Made by a program: the position numbers and the translations under genes. The notes beneath the pieces were generated by a model. It ran no database searches. It had not been told where the DNA came from and saw nothing but the letters and a program-made list of their open reading frames with translations. This document shows positions 24,171 through 33,664 of a stretch of 34,136 nt of DNA, one piece after another. Numbering within the stretch: the stretch's first letter is position 1; the number at the start of each line of letters is the position of its first letter. This DNA comes from an uncultured Chitinophagaceae bacterium (lineage in GTDB: Bacteria > Bacteroidota > Bacteroidia > Chitinophagales > Chitinophagaceae): NCBI GenBank assembly GCA_937862815.1, contig CALMED010000029.1, forward strand, positions 1 to 34,136, given 5' to 3'.

Positions 24171-24836
24171 ATGAAGCCAATATTTACTTTCCTTCTTACC
24201 ATCTGCACAGCCCTGCCGTTGTTTGCCCAGAATAAATCCATGGGGCAAAGTGACCCGGAAGCGAAGAAAATACTCGATGCCGTTAGCGCCAAGTTCAAAA
24301 CCTACAAGGCAGTGAAGGCCTCTTTCACCTTCAAAAATGAAGACAATAAAGGGAAGGTACTGGGTATCAAAAAAGGAAGTCTGCAGATGAAGGGCAATAA
24401 GTACCGCGTAACACTTACCGGCGGCCAGGACATTTTCTGCGATGGGGTTACCATCTGGACGTATGATCCTGCTATGAACGAAGTAACGGTGTCGAAGTTC
24501 GACCCTTCCTCGAATACCATTACGCCACAAAAGCTGTTCACCAATTTTTACGACAAAGATTTCCTGTACAAGCTCAACGGCGAAAAGAAAGAAGCCGGTA
24601 AGGTGTTGCAGGAAATTGAGTTGACGCCTTATGATAAAAGCAAGCCCTTTTTCAAAGTGTATGTGCTGGTAGACAAAGCCACCAAAACCATCTACAGCAC
24701 CAAAGTGATGGAGAAAAGCGGTAACAACTACATTTACACCGTAGCCACCCTCAACGGCAATGTACCCGTGGCCGACAACGTTTTCGTGTTCGATAAAGCG
24801 AAATACCCGGGTGTGGAAGTGGTGGATCTCCGATAA
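24171..24836 (+). CDS. LolA-like outer-membrane lipoprotein carrier
   Basis: 221 residues with a signal peptide (MKPIFTFLLTICTALPLFAQ), hence periplasmic. The body matches the LolA/LolB half-barrel: DAVSAKFKTYKAVKASFTF, KKGSLQMKGNKYRVTLTGG, FCDGVTIWTYDPAMNEVTV and a C-terminal strand set ending in NVFVFDKAKYPGVEVVDLR. LolA proteins ferry lipoproteins from the inner-membrane LolCDE complex to the outer membrane. Bacteroidota LolA-family members are often single and some may carry other lipids, so strict LolA function is likely rather than certain. It is transcribed from its own promoter and shares a bidirectional terminator with the convergent aminotransferase-fold gene. Confidence 0.88.
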   Translation: MKPIFTFLLTICTALPLFAQNKSMGQSDPEAKKILDAVSAKFKTYKAVKASFTFKNEDNKGKVLGIKKGSLQMKGNKYRVTLTGGQDIFCDGVTIWTYDPAMNEVTVSKFDPSSNTITPQKLFTNFYDKDFLYKLNGEKKEAGKVLQEIELTPYDKSKPFFKVYVLVDKATKTIYSTKVMEKSGNNYIYTVATLNGNVPVADNVFVFDKAKYPGVEVVDLR

Positions 24837-24860
24837 ACTGAACACATAGTATTGCAAAGA

Positions 24861-24884
24861 AAATCCCTCGGTAATGGGGGATTT
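24861..24884. terminator. Bidirectional hairpin terminator
   Basis: AAATCCCTC (24861-24869) pairs with GGGGGATTT (24876-24884), including one T-G pair, around a 6-nt loop. It lies between the convergent lolA-like and serine palmitoyltransferase-like genes. Confidence 0.7.
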
Positions 24885-24906
24885 CTTATTCCAGCTCTTT
24901 CTTGTT

Positions 24907-26163
24907 TCAGGCGTTGGCCATATCCGGAATAGCTTCCACCTTGTAGGCCCCGGCATCCAGCTTGGCCTTGGTTTCGGTAAAGGCTTTCAGCGTCTCCTCA
25001 ATGTCGGCATCGGTGTGGGCTGCCGAAGGGATGAGCCGGTAAATGATGTGCCCTTTCGGTATCACGGGGTACACCACAATGGAGCAGAAGATATTGTAGT
25101 TCTCCCGCAGGTCCATTACCATGGCGGTGGCTTCTTCCACACCGCCCTTCATGTACACGGGTGTAACGGGGCTGTCTGTCTTCCCGATATCAAAGCCCCT
25201 TTCTTTGAGTCCCTGCTGCAGCTTGCGTGCATTTTGCCAGAGCTTCTCTTTCAGTTCGGGCATGGTGCGCAGCATTTCAAGGCGTTTGAGGTTGCCAATA
25301 ACGATGGGCATGGGCAGACTCTTGGCAAAAATCTGCGAGCGGATGTTGTATCGGATGTAATCTATGATGGTACGGGGCCCGGCCAGGAAGGCGCCGATGG
25401 AAGCCATCGACTTGGCAAATGTGCTGAAGTAAAGGTCAATTTCATCCTGGCAACCCTGTTCTTCACCCGCTCCGGCGCCGGTTTTGCCCAGTGTGCCAAA
25501 ACCGTGTGCATCGTCCACCAGGAGCCGGAATTCGTATTGCTTTTTCAGCTCAGCGATTTCTTTCAGTTTGCCCTGGTCGCCTGCCATGCCAAACACTCCT
25601 TCTGTAATCACGAGGATGCCACCGGTTCCCTGCTTTTCAATGAGGGCGGTTGCCCGCTGCAGTTGCTTTTCACAGTCGGCCACATCGTTGTGCTTGAACA
25701 CATACCGGTGGCCGGGGTGCAGGCGCAGCCCGTCAATAATGCAGGCGTGGCTTTCGGCGTCGTAAACAATCACATCGTGACGGCCGCAGATGGCATCGAT
25801 GGCGCTCATGATGCCCTGGTAGCCAAAGTTCATAAGGATGGCGTCTTCTTTGTGCTCAAATTCGGCCAGTTCCCGTTCCAGTTGTTCGTGGTAGTTGGAG
25901 TTGCCGCTCATCATCCGGGCTCCCATGGGGTAGGCCAGGCCAAATTGACGGGCCGCTTCTGCGTCCACTTTGCGGATTTCGGGGTGGTTGGCCAACCCAA
26001 GGTAGTTGTTGAGGCTCCACACGATTTTTTCCTTACCGCGGAACTGCATGCGGCTGCCGATTTCACCTTCCAGTTTGGGAAATGCAAAGTATCCATGCGC
26101 CCGCTCGCGGTGTTGACCGATGGGGCCGTAGTTCTTGATTAACTTCTCAAAAATATCTGCCAT
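24907..26163 (-). CDS. PLP-dependent alpha-oxoamine synthase, probable serine palmitoyltransferase
   Basis: 418 residues of the alpha-oxoamine synthase family (aminotransferase fold type I). The PLP Lys is K251 in YFSTFAKSMASIG. H139 (AESHACIIDG) would stack on the cofactor and the DDAH at 217-220 holds its pyridine nitrogen. Other family blocks are NNYLGLANHP, GARMMSGN and ITEGVFGMAGDQ. Paralogs make aminolevulinate, aminoketobutyrate, KAPA or 3-ketosphinganine. The N-terminal extension (MADIFEKLIKNYGPIGQHRE) and overall sequence resemble Bacteroidota proteins assigned as serine palmitoyltransferase, the first enzyme of sphingolipid synthesis, and Chitinophagaceae make sphingolipids. Glycine C-acetyltransferase is the main alternative. 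No other sphingolipid gene is adjacent. Confidence 0.8.
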   Translation of the reverse strand: MADIFEKLIKNYGPIGQHRERAHGYFAFPKLEGEIGSRMQFRGKEKIVWSLNNYLGLANHPEIRKVDAEAARQFGLAYPMGARMMSGNSNYHEQLERELAEFEHKEDAILMNFGYQGIMSAIDAICGRHDVIVYDAESHACIIDGLRLHPGHRYVFKHNDVADCEKQLQRATALIEKQGTGGILVITEGVFGMAGDQGKLKEIAELKKQYEFRLLVDDAHGFGTLGKTGAGAGEEQGCQDEIDLYFSTFAKSMASIGAFLAGPRTIIDYIRYNIRSQIFAKSLPMPIVIGNLKRLEMLRTMPELKEKLWQNARKLQQGLKERGFDIGKTDSPVTPVYMKGGVEEATAMVMDLRENYNIFCSIVVYPVIPKGHIIYRLIPSAAHTDADIEETLKAFTETKAKLDAGAYKVEAIPDMANA

Positions 26164-26193
26164 AATTCAGGAATTAACGCTTAAAAATTGGCG

Positions 26194-26227
26194 CAAAGGT
26201 ACGAAATTCAGTCGTTGTACCGGTCAA
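26194..26227 (-). promoter_or_regulatory. Promoter of the serine palmitoyltransferase-like gene
   Basis: On the minus strand TTG (26225-26227), a 23-nt spacer, then TACCTTTG (26194-26201), giving a leader of roughly 25 nt before the ATG at 26163. Confidence 0.55.
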
Positions 26228-26252
26228 GGGTCCCGGGAACCGGGCTTCCTTT

Positions 26253-26289
26253 TTGCCACAAGGCTTACCGGCGTCATGCGGTATCTTTG
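26253..26289 (+). promoter_or_regulatory. Promoter of the PafA-like phosphatase gene
   Basis: TATCTTTG (26282-26289) matches the -7 consensus exactly; a TTTTG ending at 26255 lies 26 nt upstream, slightly long for the -33 element. The ATG is at 26310, so the leader would be about 15 nt. Confidence 0.5.
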
Positions 26290-26309
26290 CATTTCAATCA
26301 ACAATCCTT

Positions 26310-27965
26310 ATGCGTGTACTTTTCTTCTCCCTTTGCTGGCTCCTGGCTGCCGGTACAACCGCTCAGAAAGCACCCGTCAGACCCGCTGCACCGGTTCAAC
26401 GTTCCATTGATCGTCCCAAACTGGTGGTGGGTATCATGGTAGACCAGATGCGGTGGGATTTTCTGTACCGTTATTACGATCGTTATGCCCCCAACGGCGG
26501 TATCCGCCGGATGCTGCAGCAGGGCTTCAGCAACGAGAACATGTTTATCCCCTATGCTCCCACGGTTACTGCCTGCGGACATACCTGCGTTTACACCGGT
26601 TCGGTACCGGCCATTCATGGCATCACCGGCAATGCGTGGTGGGATTATGAGAAGAACCGCACCGTCTATTGCAGCGAAGATAAAACCGTACAAACCGTTG
26701 GCAGCAATACGGCAGCCGGGGAGATGAGCCCCCGCAATATGCTCACCACTACCATCTGCGACGAACTCAAACTGGCCACCAATTTCCGCAGCAAGGTCAT
26801 TGGCATTGCCATCAAAGACCGGGGGGGCATTCTGCCGGCAGGGCACAGTGCCGATGCAGCGTATTGGTACGACAACAAAACCGGCAACTGGATTACCTCC
26901 ACTTATTATATGCAGGAACTCCCGCAATGGGTGAAGGCCTTTAATGCGAAGAAGCATGTTGACAGTTTGTACCAACGGGGCTGGAGTACCCTGTTCCCTC
27001 CTTCCACCTATGTGCAGAGCAGCCGCGATGAAAATGAGTTTGAAGCCAAACCCTTCGGGAACGACCAGAAAGGATTTCCGTATGACCTGAAACGGTTCAT
27101 TGGCAAGAACTACAACAGCATTGCTCAAACACCTCACGGCAATACCCTCACGTTCATGATGGCTTACGAAGCCATCCGCCACGAGCAAATGGGGAAGGAT
27201 TCTGTAACCGATATACTCGCTGTCAGTTTTTCTTCACCCGATTATGTGGGACATGCTTTCGGTCCAAACAGCATCGAGGTGGAGGATACGTACCTCCGGT
27301 TCGACCGGGAGCTGGGTGCATTCCTGGATTTCCTGGATAAAACAGTGGGCAAGGGTCAATACCTCACGTTTCTTACAGCGGATCATGGAGTGGCCCATGT
27401 GCCGGGCTTCCTGAAAGAACATAAAATTCCGGGTGGTGCGGTGGATGATAACTCCCTGGTGGCCGACCTCAACCGTATGCTGAAAGACAAATACCAGCAA
27501 AGTCCCCTCGTTCACAGCGCTTATAATTACCAACTAAGCCTCAACGAACGGCTTATTGATTCCCTCGAGCTCGACCGGGATGCCATTGTGGCCGCTGTTA
27601 TCCGCCATGCAAAAACGATTGAAGGGATTGACCGGGTATTTGAAATAGATGAGCTCATGGAGCAGCCCATGCATGCAGATGTAAAAAACCGCCTTGCCAA
27701 CGGTTGGCATCCCAAGCGGAGCGGTGGCATCCAACTGGTCTTTGCACCCGGGTGGATTGATGGCGGAAAAACAGGCACCACTCATGGGTTGTGGAACCCC
27801 TACGACAGCCACCTGCCCTTACTCTGGTTCGGCTGGGGCATTAAACCGGGCCGTTCAACCGTAGAAGTGTATATGACCGATATAGCCCCCACGCTGGCCG
27901 CCCTGCTGCGCATCCAGATGCCCAACGGTACGGTTGGGAAAGTCATTGAGTCGGTAACGCGTTAG
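26310..27965 (+). CDS. PafA-like alkaline phosphatase
   Basis: 551 residues with a signal peptide (MRVLFFSLCWLLAAGTTAQ), so periplasmic or surface-located. It belongs to the alkaline phosphatase superfamily, PafA type. Metal and active-site landmarks are visible: VVGIMVDQMRWD (first Zn-binding Asp), nucleophile T87 in PTVTACGHT, N108 in GITGNAWWD, and the KDR pair K169/R171 in IAIKDRGGILPAGHS, which corresponds to Lys162/Arg164 of the Elizabethkingia (Chryseobacterium) PafA. SSPDYVGHAFGP and TADHGVAHVPG complete the Zn sites. It releases phosphate from phosphomonoesters without the Mg site of E. coli PhoA. ATG 26310 follows a clear promoter; the longer frame is ignored. Confidence 0.92.
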   Translation: MRVLFFSLCWLLAAGTTAQKAPVRPAAPVQRSIDRPKLVVGIMVDQMRWDFLYRYYDRYAPNGGIRRMLQQGFSNENMFIPYAPTVTACGHTCVYTGSVPAIHGITGNAWWDYEKNRTVYCSEDKTVQTVGSNTAAGEMSPRNMLTTTICDELKLATNFRSKVIGIAIKDRGGILPAGHSADAAYWYDNKTGNWITSTYYMQELPQWVKAFNAKKHVDSLYQRGWSTLFPPSTYVQSSRDENEFEAKPFGNDQKGFPYDLKRFIGKNYNSIAQTPHGNTLTFMMAYEAIRHEQMGKDSVTDILAVSFSSPDYVGHAFGPNSIEVEDTYLRFDRELGAFLDFLDKTVGKGQYLTFLTADHGVAHVPGFLKEHKIPGGAVDDNSLVADLNRMLKDKYQQSPLVHSAYNYQLSLNERLIDSLELDRDAIVAAVIRHAKTIEGIDRVFEIDELMEQPMHADVKNRLANGWHPKRSGGIQLVFAPGWIDGGKTGTTHGLWNPYDSHLPLLWFGWGIKPGRSTVEVYMTDIAPTLAALLRIQMPNGTVGKVIESVTR

Positions 27966-28213
27966 CATAAGGGAAATAACGTGAAGTTTTTGCAGGTTGT
28001 TGCCCTCTGGCATCAATCTTGACCCCTTGTACGGGAAACAGAAAAGGGCTGTCTCAGGAATGCAACAACACGGTGCTGAACAGAAAAACAGCTGCGCAGT
28101 AGTTTGATTTACAAGACAATAAACTTCGCGCTTCCTTTTTATACACTGTGCCGCTGTGTAGGAAAAAATTTATGAGGTAGCCTTATCTGTCATTTTGACT
28201 AAAGAATGATACC

Positions 28214-30616
28214 ATGACTGAAAAGAATTTGTTTTTGCGGACACCGGATGAAGACGTTGACTTTTTACCGATTATACCCTTGAATGAGACAGAGAATGAG
28301 GATGAACTGATCGATATTAATGATGACCTTCCCATTTTGCCGCTCCGGAATACTGTACTCTTTCCCGGAGTGGTTCTGCCCATTACTGTAGGCCGCGACA
28401 AAAGCATACAGGCGGTAAATGAGGCCTACAAGGGCGATAAACTGGTAGGTGTACTGGCCCAGAAAGACAGTGGGGTGGAAGATCCATCCATCGCCGACCT
28501 GGAACAGATCGGAACGGTAGCCAAAGTGGTGAAGCTCATTAAAATGCCCGACGGGGGCACTACTGTTATTATCCAGGGAAAGAAACGTTTTCTTGTAGAG
28601 GCAATTACAGCGGAAGAGCCCTTTTTCAAAGCACGGGTACAATTGCTGCAGGAAGAGCCGGTGCCTAATCACCCCGACTTCCAGGCACTGGCAGGTTCCA
28701 TCAAAGACCTGGCCGCACAGATCATCCATCTGTCACCCAATATCCCCAGTGAAGCGGCCATCATTCTCAAGAACATTGAAAACCCCGCTTTCCTGGTGCA
28801 CTTTGTGAGCAACAACCTCAACAGTGAAATCACGGAGAAACAAAGACTACTCGAAACACAGAGTCTTTCTGAGCGTGCCGAATTGCTGCTCTCCCTGTTA
28901 CAGCGGGAACTGCAATACGCAGAACTCAAGAATAAAGTAACCAGCAAGACGCGGACGGAACTGGATAAGCAACAGCGGGAGTACTTCCTGCAGCAGCAGA
29001 TGAAAAGCATCAAAGAAGAACTGGGGGGCGATGCCAATGACCTGGAGATCCAGGAAATGAAGAAAAAGGCAGAAGCCAAAAAATGGCCGGCTCCTGCCAA
29101 AGAAATGTTCCAGAAGGGGATTGAAAAACTGGAACGGATGCACCCCTCCACACCCGACTATTCGGTGGTCTACAATCATGTGGACCTGATGCTGGACCTT
29201 CCGTGGAATGAATTTACAGCGGATCAGTACGACCTCAAGCGGGCGCGGAAAGTGCTGGACCATGACCATTACGGTATCGATAAGGTGAAGGAACGTATTC
29301 TGGAATACCTGGCTGTATTGAAGCTGAAGGGCGACATGAAAAGTCCCATCCTCTGCTTCTTGGGACCTCCCGGTATCGGAAAAACCTCACTTGGGAAAAG
29401 CATCGCTGCCGCGCTGGGTCGAAAGTACGTACGCATCAGTCTCGGTGGATTGCATGATGAAAGCGAGATCCGTGGCCACCGCAAGACCTACATCGGCGCC
29501 ATGCCCGGCCGCATCCTGCAGTCCATCCGCAAAGTGCACTCCTCCAACCCGGTGATGATACTGGATGAGATTGATAAAGTGGGTTCCGATTTCCGGGGCG
29601 ACCCCTCCAGCGCCCTCCTGGAGTTGCTGGATCCGGAGCAAAACCATACGTTTTACGACAACTACCTGGAACTGGAGTACGACCTGTCTAAAGTATTATT
29701 CATTGCAACGGCCAACAACATCGCTTCCATTCAACCGGCGCTCCGCGACCGGCTGGAGATCATAGATCTCTCCGGTTATGCCGTGGAAGAGAAAGTGGAG
29801 ATTGCCCGCCGACACCTGTTGCCCAAGCAAAAGCAGGCGCATGGACTGGAAAAGATTTCGTTTAAAATCAGCGATACCGTTCTGCGCAAAATCACGGAAG
29901 ACTACACCCGTGAAAGCGGGGTGCGGGAACTGGATCGTATGCTCGCTTCCCTGATGCGGTCGCAAGCAAAGGAATACGCCCAGAAGGGTAAGTTGAAACC
30001 CACACTCACGGCCAACGATGTGGAGAAGATTCTCGGGAAGCCCCGCTACAGCAACGAAATATACAAAACGGTTAACATGCCCGGCGTTACGGTTGGGCTG
30101 GCATGGACCTCGGTGGGCGGTGATATTCTTTTCATAGAAACCAGTCTTTCTGATGGGAAGGGCGAGTTGCAGCTGACAGGCAACCTGGGCAATGTAATGA
30201 AGGAGAGTGCCACGACTGCCTTCAGCTACCTCAAAGCACACGCAAGGAAAATCGGGATTGATGCCAATGATTTCCAGAAAAAGAACATCCACATCCATGT
30301 GCCCGAGGGAGCGGTTCCAAAAGATGGACCCAGTGCGGGCATTACCATGCTTACCTCTATGGCCAGTGCCTTCACCGGCCGTCGGGTTAAACCCTACCTG
30401 GCCATGACCGGTGAAATCACCTTACGGGGAACAGTGTTACCCGTAGGAGGTATTAAGGAAAAAATACTGGCAGCCCGCCGGGCCGGCATCCGGGAGGTGA
30501 TCCTGTGCTGGCAGAACGAAAAGGATGTGCAGGAAATCAACTCCTCCTACATCCGGGGCATCAAGTTTCATTACGTCAAAACCATGCAGCAGGTGCTGGA
30601 CCTGGCGCTGGTGTGA
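28214..30616 (+). CDS. lon: ATP-dependent Lon protease
   Basis: 800 residues, a full-length LonA. The N-terminal substrate-binding LON domain ([19 protein letters not shown] onwards, ~35-240) is followed by a coiled-coil region and the AAA+ module. This has Walker [10 protein letters not shown] (384-392) and Walker [14 protein letters not shown]. The C-terminal Ser-Lys protease has S707 in PKDGPSAG and K750 in GGIKEK. It forms cytoplasmic hexamers that degrade misfolded and regulatory proteins. The N-terminus carries an acidic ~35-residue extension ([20 protein letters not shown]) before the LON domain. A 248-nt gap precedes it; I find no clean consensus promoter there, which would fit heat-shock or alternative control, but that is inference. 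A strong terminator follows. Confidence 0.96.
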   Translation: MTEKNLFLRTPDEDVDFLPIIPLNETENEDELIDINDDLPILPLRNTVLFPGVVLPITVGRDKSIQAVNEAYKGDKLVGVLAQKDSGVEDPSIADLEQIGTVAKVVKLIKMPDGGTTVIIQGKKRFLVEAITAEEPFFKARVQLLQEEPVPNHPDFQALAGSIKDLAAQIIHLSPNIPSEAAIILKNIENPAFLVHFVSNNLNSEITEKQRLLETQSLSERAELLLSLLQRELQYAELKNKVTSKTRTELDKQQREYFLQQQMKSIKEELGGDANDLEIQEMKKKAEAKKWPAPAKEMFQKGIEKLERMHPSTPDYSVVYNHVDLMLDLPWNEFTADQYDLKRARKVLDHDHYGIDKVKERILEYLAVLKLKGDMKSPILCFLGPPGIGKTSLGKSIAAALGRKYVRISLGGLHDESEIRGHRKTYIGAMPGRILQSIRKVHSSNPVMILDEIDKVGSDFRGDPSSALLELLDPEQNHTFYDNYLELEYDLSKVLFIATANNIASIQPALRDRLEIIDLSGYAVEEKVEIARRHLLPKQKQAHGLEKISFKISDTVLRKITEDYTRESGVRELDRMLASLMRSQAKEYAQKGKLKPTLTANDVEKILGKPRYSNEIYKTVNMPGVTVGLAWTSVGGDILFIETSLSDGKGELQLTGNLGNVMKESATTAFSYLKAHARKIGIDANDFQKKNIHIHVPEGAVPKDGPSAGITMLTSMASAFTGRRVKPYLAMTGEITLRGTVLPVGGIKEKILAARRAGIREVILCWQNEKDVQEINSSYIRGIKFHYVKTMQQVLDLALV

Positions 30617-30742
30617 GTATAAAACTGCTGGTTGTGACGGGATTTTTTGAAACTTTTTTTGAACCATTTTTCTCCTGTATCGTTATTATTGGCAACTGAC
30701 GAAGTTTTTAATTTCATGTTGGTTGTTTTAAGGGTTAAAGAG

Positions 30743-30774
30743 ATTCCCCCCATGTCTATGGGGGGAATTTTTTT
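30743..30774 (+). terminator. Intrinsic terminator downstream of lon
   Basis: ATTCCCCCCAT (30743-30753) and ATGGGGGGAAT (30758-30768) form a perfect 11-bp stem with a 4-nt loop, followed by six T. It lies 127 nt after the lon stop and before porQ. Confidence 0.9.
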
Positions 30775-30806
30775 GCGTACCCTTTCCGTAACCGTCGGGA
30801 ACGAAG

Positions 30807-30814
30807 TATCTTTC
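30807..30814 (+). promoter_or_regulatory. Putative -7 box of porQ
   Basis: TATCTTTC, one mismatch from TAnnTTTG, 14 nt before the ATG at 30829. No good -33 TTG is seen at standard spacing. Confidence 0.35.
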
Positions 30815-30828
30815 CACCGCGACTGCCG

Positions 30829-31890
30829 ATGGCCCGTTATCTGCTCCATATCTGCTTGTTATGCCTCCTGGGTTCCGCTTCCGGACAAACCCTCGGCGGG
30901 CAGAATACCTACAACTTCCTGCGTTTTCCGGCCGCTCCGCAGCTCTCCGCCCTGGGGGGCGTGAATGTGTCGCAGCTGTCCGATGACCTGTCGCTGGCCT
31001 TTCACAATCCCGCCCGTCTCAACGAAGCTGTACATTCTCACCTGGTGGCCAATTTCAATACCCTCTACAACGGCATCAGCAATTACCACTGGATGCAGGC
31101 GTACCGCCACCCGCAATTGAAAACCACCTTCGCGGCAGGTGTTTACTATTTTAATTACGGCAGCATCACTCAAACCGATGCAGTGGGCAATATCGAAGGC
31201 AATCTGCGGCCCCGCGACTTCGTGATCCAGCTTTCAGCGGGCAGGGAATACCTCGAAAAATGGAGATACGGCGCAACGGTTAAATACATCGGATCCAATT
31301 ATGGCATTGCCCGTTCCGCTGCACTGGCGGCGGATGCCGGTGTATTGTATTACGACAGTGCCCGCTTTCTGCAAATGAGCGTGGTGGCTTCCAACATGGG
31401 TGGCCAACTTAAGCGCTACAGTACCAACCCGGAAGAGTTGCCGTTCGACCTCGTGTTTGGCATTTCCAAGCGGCTCGAAAAAGCGCCCATCCAGTTTTCA
31501 TTCACCGCCCATCACCTGCATCGTTTCGATCTGCTGTATAACGATACGCTGTTTAATAACGAAACGGGAGCGACCAATCCCGCTGCCGGAAAATTCACGA
31601 TTGATCAGTTGTTCCGGCACTTTGTATTTTCCACCCAGTTGATGATCGGCCAACGCGTTGAAGTAACGGCCGGCTACAACTACCTGCGTCGGAGTGAACT
31701 CCGCATACAGAATGCTGCCAACGGGCTGGTGGGTTTTTCCCTGGGTGTAGGGGCGCTCTTCCCCAAGCTTCAATTACGTTATGCCCGCAGCTATTACCAG
31801 AATGCAACTGCCTACAACCAGCTCGGCCTTAACCTGCCGCTGAATAAATACTTCGGGCTGGGGCAGTGGGGTGAAAAGCATGGCTGGTAA
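30829..31890 (+). CDS. porQ: Type IX secretion system protein PorQ
   Basis: 353 residues with a signal peptide (ending LLGSASGQ) and a predicted outer-membrane beta-barrel of the PorQ/PorV-like (FadL-related) type. PorQ hallmarks are visible: GGQNTYNFLRFPAAPQLSAL with GGVNVSQLSDDLSLAFHNPA in the N-terminal part, YYFNYGSITQTDAVGN in the middle, and ISKRLEKAPIQFSFTAHHLH towards the end. In Porphyromonas PorQ works with PorV, PorU and PorZ in the attachment complex that releases or anchors type IX cargo at the surface. It stands alone here, as is common, between lon and a lipoprotein gene. With the adhesin/PorP pair it shows the organism has type IX secretion. Confidence 0.87.
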   Translation: MARYLLHICLLCLLGSASGQTLGGQNTYNFLRFPAAPQLSALGGVNVSQLSDDLSLAFHNPARLNEAVHSHLVANFNTLYNGISNYHWMQAYRHPQLKTTFAAGVYYFNYGSITQTDAVGNIEGNLRPRDFVIQLSAGREYLEKWRYGATVKYIGSNYGIARSAALAADAGVLYYDSARFLQMSVVASNMGGQLKRYSTNPEELPFDLVFGISKRLEKAPIQFSFTAHHLHRFDLLYNDTLFNNETGATNPAAGKFTIDQLFRHFVFSTQLMIGQRVEVTAGYNYLRRSELRIQNAANGLVGFSLGVGALFPKLQLRYARSYYQNATAYNQLGLNLPLNKYFGLGQWGEKHGW

Positions 31891-32069
31891 ACGGCTTCCC
31901 TCATCTTCCCATTGTTTTAACAGTCGGGCAGGGTTACGACCCGTTGAGTTGCGGTATCAATCGGTACAGGCGCTGATAGTTGGATCTGCGGATAAACTGC
32001 TGTAATCCGGAACATGACCGTTTATGCAGGTCCCTGCTCCTCGCATCTTTCACCCTTAAACACCACATT

Positions 32070-32978
32070 ATGAACCGCCTTCTCCTTGCATTCCTGCTGC
32101 TTGCAACCGTAATATTCGTCGCCTGCCGCGACCGCAAGAGCTCTACCGTTTCTGCACTTTCCCTTCAAACTGATGCAGAAGGATTACCCGGTCAGGATCC
32201 TGCTGCCGATACAACCGCACTGCCACTACCGTCTGACGGCCATGAAAAGAAGCAGGAACCTTCTCCGCTCACTCCTGCCGGTCAGCAGCCGTCACTACAA
32301 CCCGACTGGGAGAAAAAAATCATCCGCACTGCCACACTCACGGCCGAAGTAAAAGACTACCAGGTTTTTTCACGGTTGGTGCGGGAACGGGTGCAGCAGG
32401 CGGGCGGTTACATTGCCCGGGAAGAGCAATCGCAAAGCGGTTACAAGATGGAAAATACCTGGACCATCAAAATCCCGGTAGCACAGTTCAGCAACGTGCT
32501 GACCCAACTGGAGACCGGTACCGCGGTGGTGACGGAAAAAACCATCCAGGCCGAAGACGTTACATCGCAGTACGTGGATGCCCGTGCCCGGCTGGAAACC
32601 AAGCGCCTGGTGCGCCAACGGTACCTGGAGTTGCTGAAACAGGCACGTAACATGTCCGAAGTGCTGGAGGTGCAGCGGGAAATCAATGCCATCCAGGAAG
32701 AGATCGAAAGCGTTACCGCCCGCATCAACTACCTCACACAATCATCGGCCATGAGCACCCTTACGCTAACCTTCTTCCAGGTGATTGACCCGGATGCATA
32801 TTACGGAGCAGAGCCCGCTTTTTTTCAGCGCCTGCGTGAAGCATTTATTTCCGGCTGGAAGGGGTTGAAAGAAATGCTGGTGGGACTGGTGTCGCTCTGG
32901 CCTTTGCTGTTGGGTATAACGGGGGGTATTGCTGCTATCCGCTGGTACGGCCGCAACCGCGGTCGCAGCCGCTCCTGA
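32070..32978 (+). CDS. DUF4349 lipoprotein
   Basis: 302 residues. It starts at ATG 32070, which opens a lipoprotein signal (MNRLLLAFLLLATVIFVAC, C19); the 30 codons above lack signal character. A Pro/Ser/Thr-rich linker follows. The DUF4349 domain begins at KKIIRTATLTAEVKDYQVF and includes GGYIAREEQS, WTIKIPVAQFSNVL and the long coiled coil SQYVDARARLETKRLVRQR to INAIQEEIESVTARINYL. A C-terminal membrane helix (WPLLLGITGGIAAIRWY) and a basic tail end the protein. Having both a lipid anchor and a helix suggests a periplasmic inner-membrane or bridging protein. The function of DUF4349 is unknown. It converges on aat with a 14-nt gap. Confidence 0.88.
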   Translation: MNRLLLAFLLLATVIFVACRDRKSSTVSALSLQTDAEGLPGQDPAADTTALPLPSDGHEKKQEPSPLTPAGQQPSLQPDWEKKIIRTATLTAEVKDYQVFSRLVRERVQQAGGYIAREEQSQSGYKMENTWTIKIPVAQFSNVLTQLETGTAVVTEKTIQAEDVTSQYVDARARLETKRLVRQRYLELLKQARNMSEVLEVQREINAIQEEIESVTARINYLTQSSAMSTLTLTFFQVIDPDAYYGAEPAFFQRLREAFISGWKGLKEMLVGLVSLWPLLLGITGGIAAIRWYGRNRGRSRS

Positions 32979-32992
32979 GTACAAACAATTAC

Positions 32993-33643
32993 TCAGACGG
33001 ATGTATGTTCGTGTACCAGGGCAAGAAAATCCTGGCGGGGAATCAGGCGGGCACCAAGGCTCTCGAGGTGGGGGTTGTGTACCTGGCAGTCAATCAGCAC
33101 CACTCCCTGCTGCTGCAGTTGCTGCACCAGCCGGATGAAGGCAAACTTGCTGGCATTGCTGCGCCGGCTGAACATACTTTCGCCGAAGAATACACGGCCG
33201 AGTAATACCCCGTAGAGTCCTCCTGCCAGTTCATTACCTTCCCAGGCTTCTGCACTCACCGCATAGCCTGCCAGGTGCAAATGGTTGTAAGCCTGTTCCA
33301 TGGCCGGGGTTATCCAGGTACCTTCCTGGTGGTACCGGGTGCTGCCACAGGCATGTATCACTGCCCGGAAGTTCTGGTTGAACGTATAGGTGAAAGCTTC
33401 CCGGCGCAGCAGCTGGCGCATACTTTTGCTGATGTAGAGTTCGGCCGGGTAGAGGACCGATCGTGGGTCGGGACTCCACCACAACGGCGGTTCATCTTCG
33501 TTGAACCAGGGAAAGATGCCGCTGCGGTAGGCCAGCAGCAGGCGTTCCATACGCAGGTCGCCGCCGATGGCCAGCAAGCCTTCTGCCGGGGCTGATTCCG
33601 CCGGGGGAAACCACAATTCATCGGTGAGTAAGGGAAGGGGCAT
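32993..33643 (-). CDS. aat: Leucyl/phenylalanyl-tRNA--protein transferase
   Basis: 216 residues, typical of Aat. It transfers Leu or Phe from tRNA to proteins with N-terminal Lys or Arg, creating a destabilising N-degron in the cytoplasm. Family blocks: FPPAESAPAEGLLAIGGDL, YRSGIFPWF, PLWWSPDPRSVL, GTWITPAMEQAYNHLH, ELAGGLYGVLLGRVFFGESM, FSRRSNASKFAFI and DCQVHNPHLESLGA. The gene lies 21 nt downstream of clpS on the same strand, so an operon is likely: Aat makes the signal and ClpS delivers the substrate to the Clp protease. Confidence 0.95.
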   Translation of the reverse strand: MPLPLLTDELWFPPAESAPAEGLLAIGGDLRMERLLLAYRSGIFPWFNEDEPPLWWSPDPRSVLYPAELYISKSMRQLLRREAFTYTFNQNFRAVIHACGSTRYHQEGTWITPAMEQAYNHLHLAGYAVSAEAWEGNELAGGLYGVLLGRVFFGESMFSRRSNASKFAFIRLVQQLQQQGVVLIDCQVHNPHLESLGARLIPRQDFLALVHEHTSV

Positions 33644-33664
33644 GAGCGCTGGCGGATGAACCGT

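Noticed and set aside
24874..26142. A 422-codon plus-strand frame opposite the serine palmitoyltransferase-like gene
   Set aside because: The opposite strand carries complete PLP-enzyme motifs; this frame has none and overlaps the terminator.
28040..28110. GGGCTGTCTC-like half of a terminator or repeat after the PafA-like gene
   Set aside because: The matching second arm is missing or more than 30 nt away, so no stable hairpin is supported.
28190..28202. GTCATTTTGAC palindrome just upstream of lon as a heat-shock operator
   Set aside because: Arms of only 4 bp; such palindromes occur often by chance and no known operator is matched.
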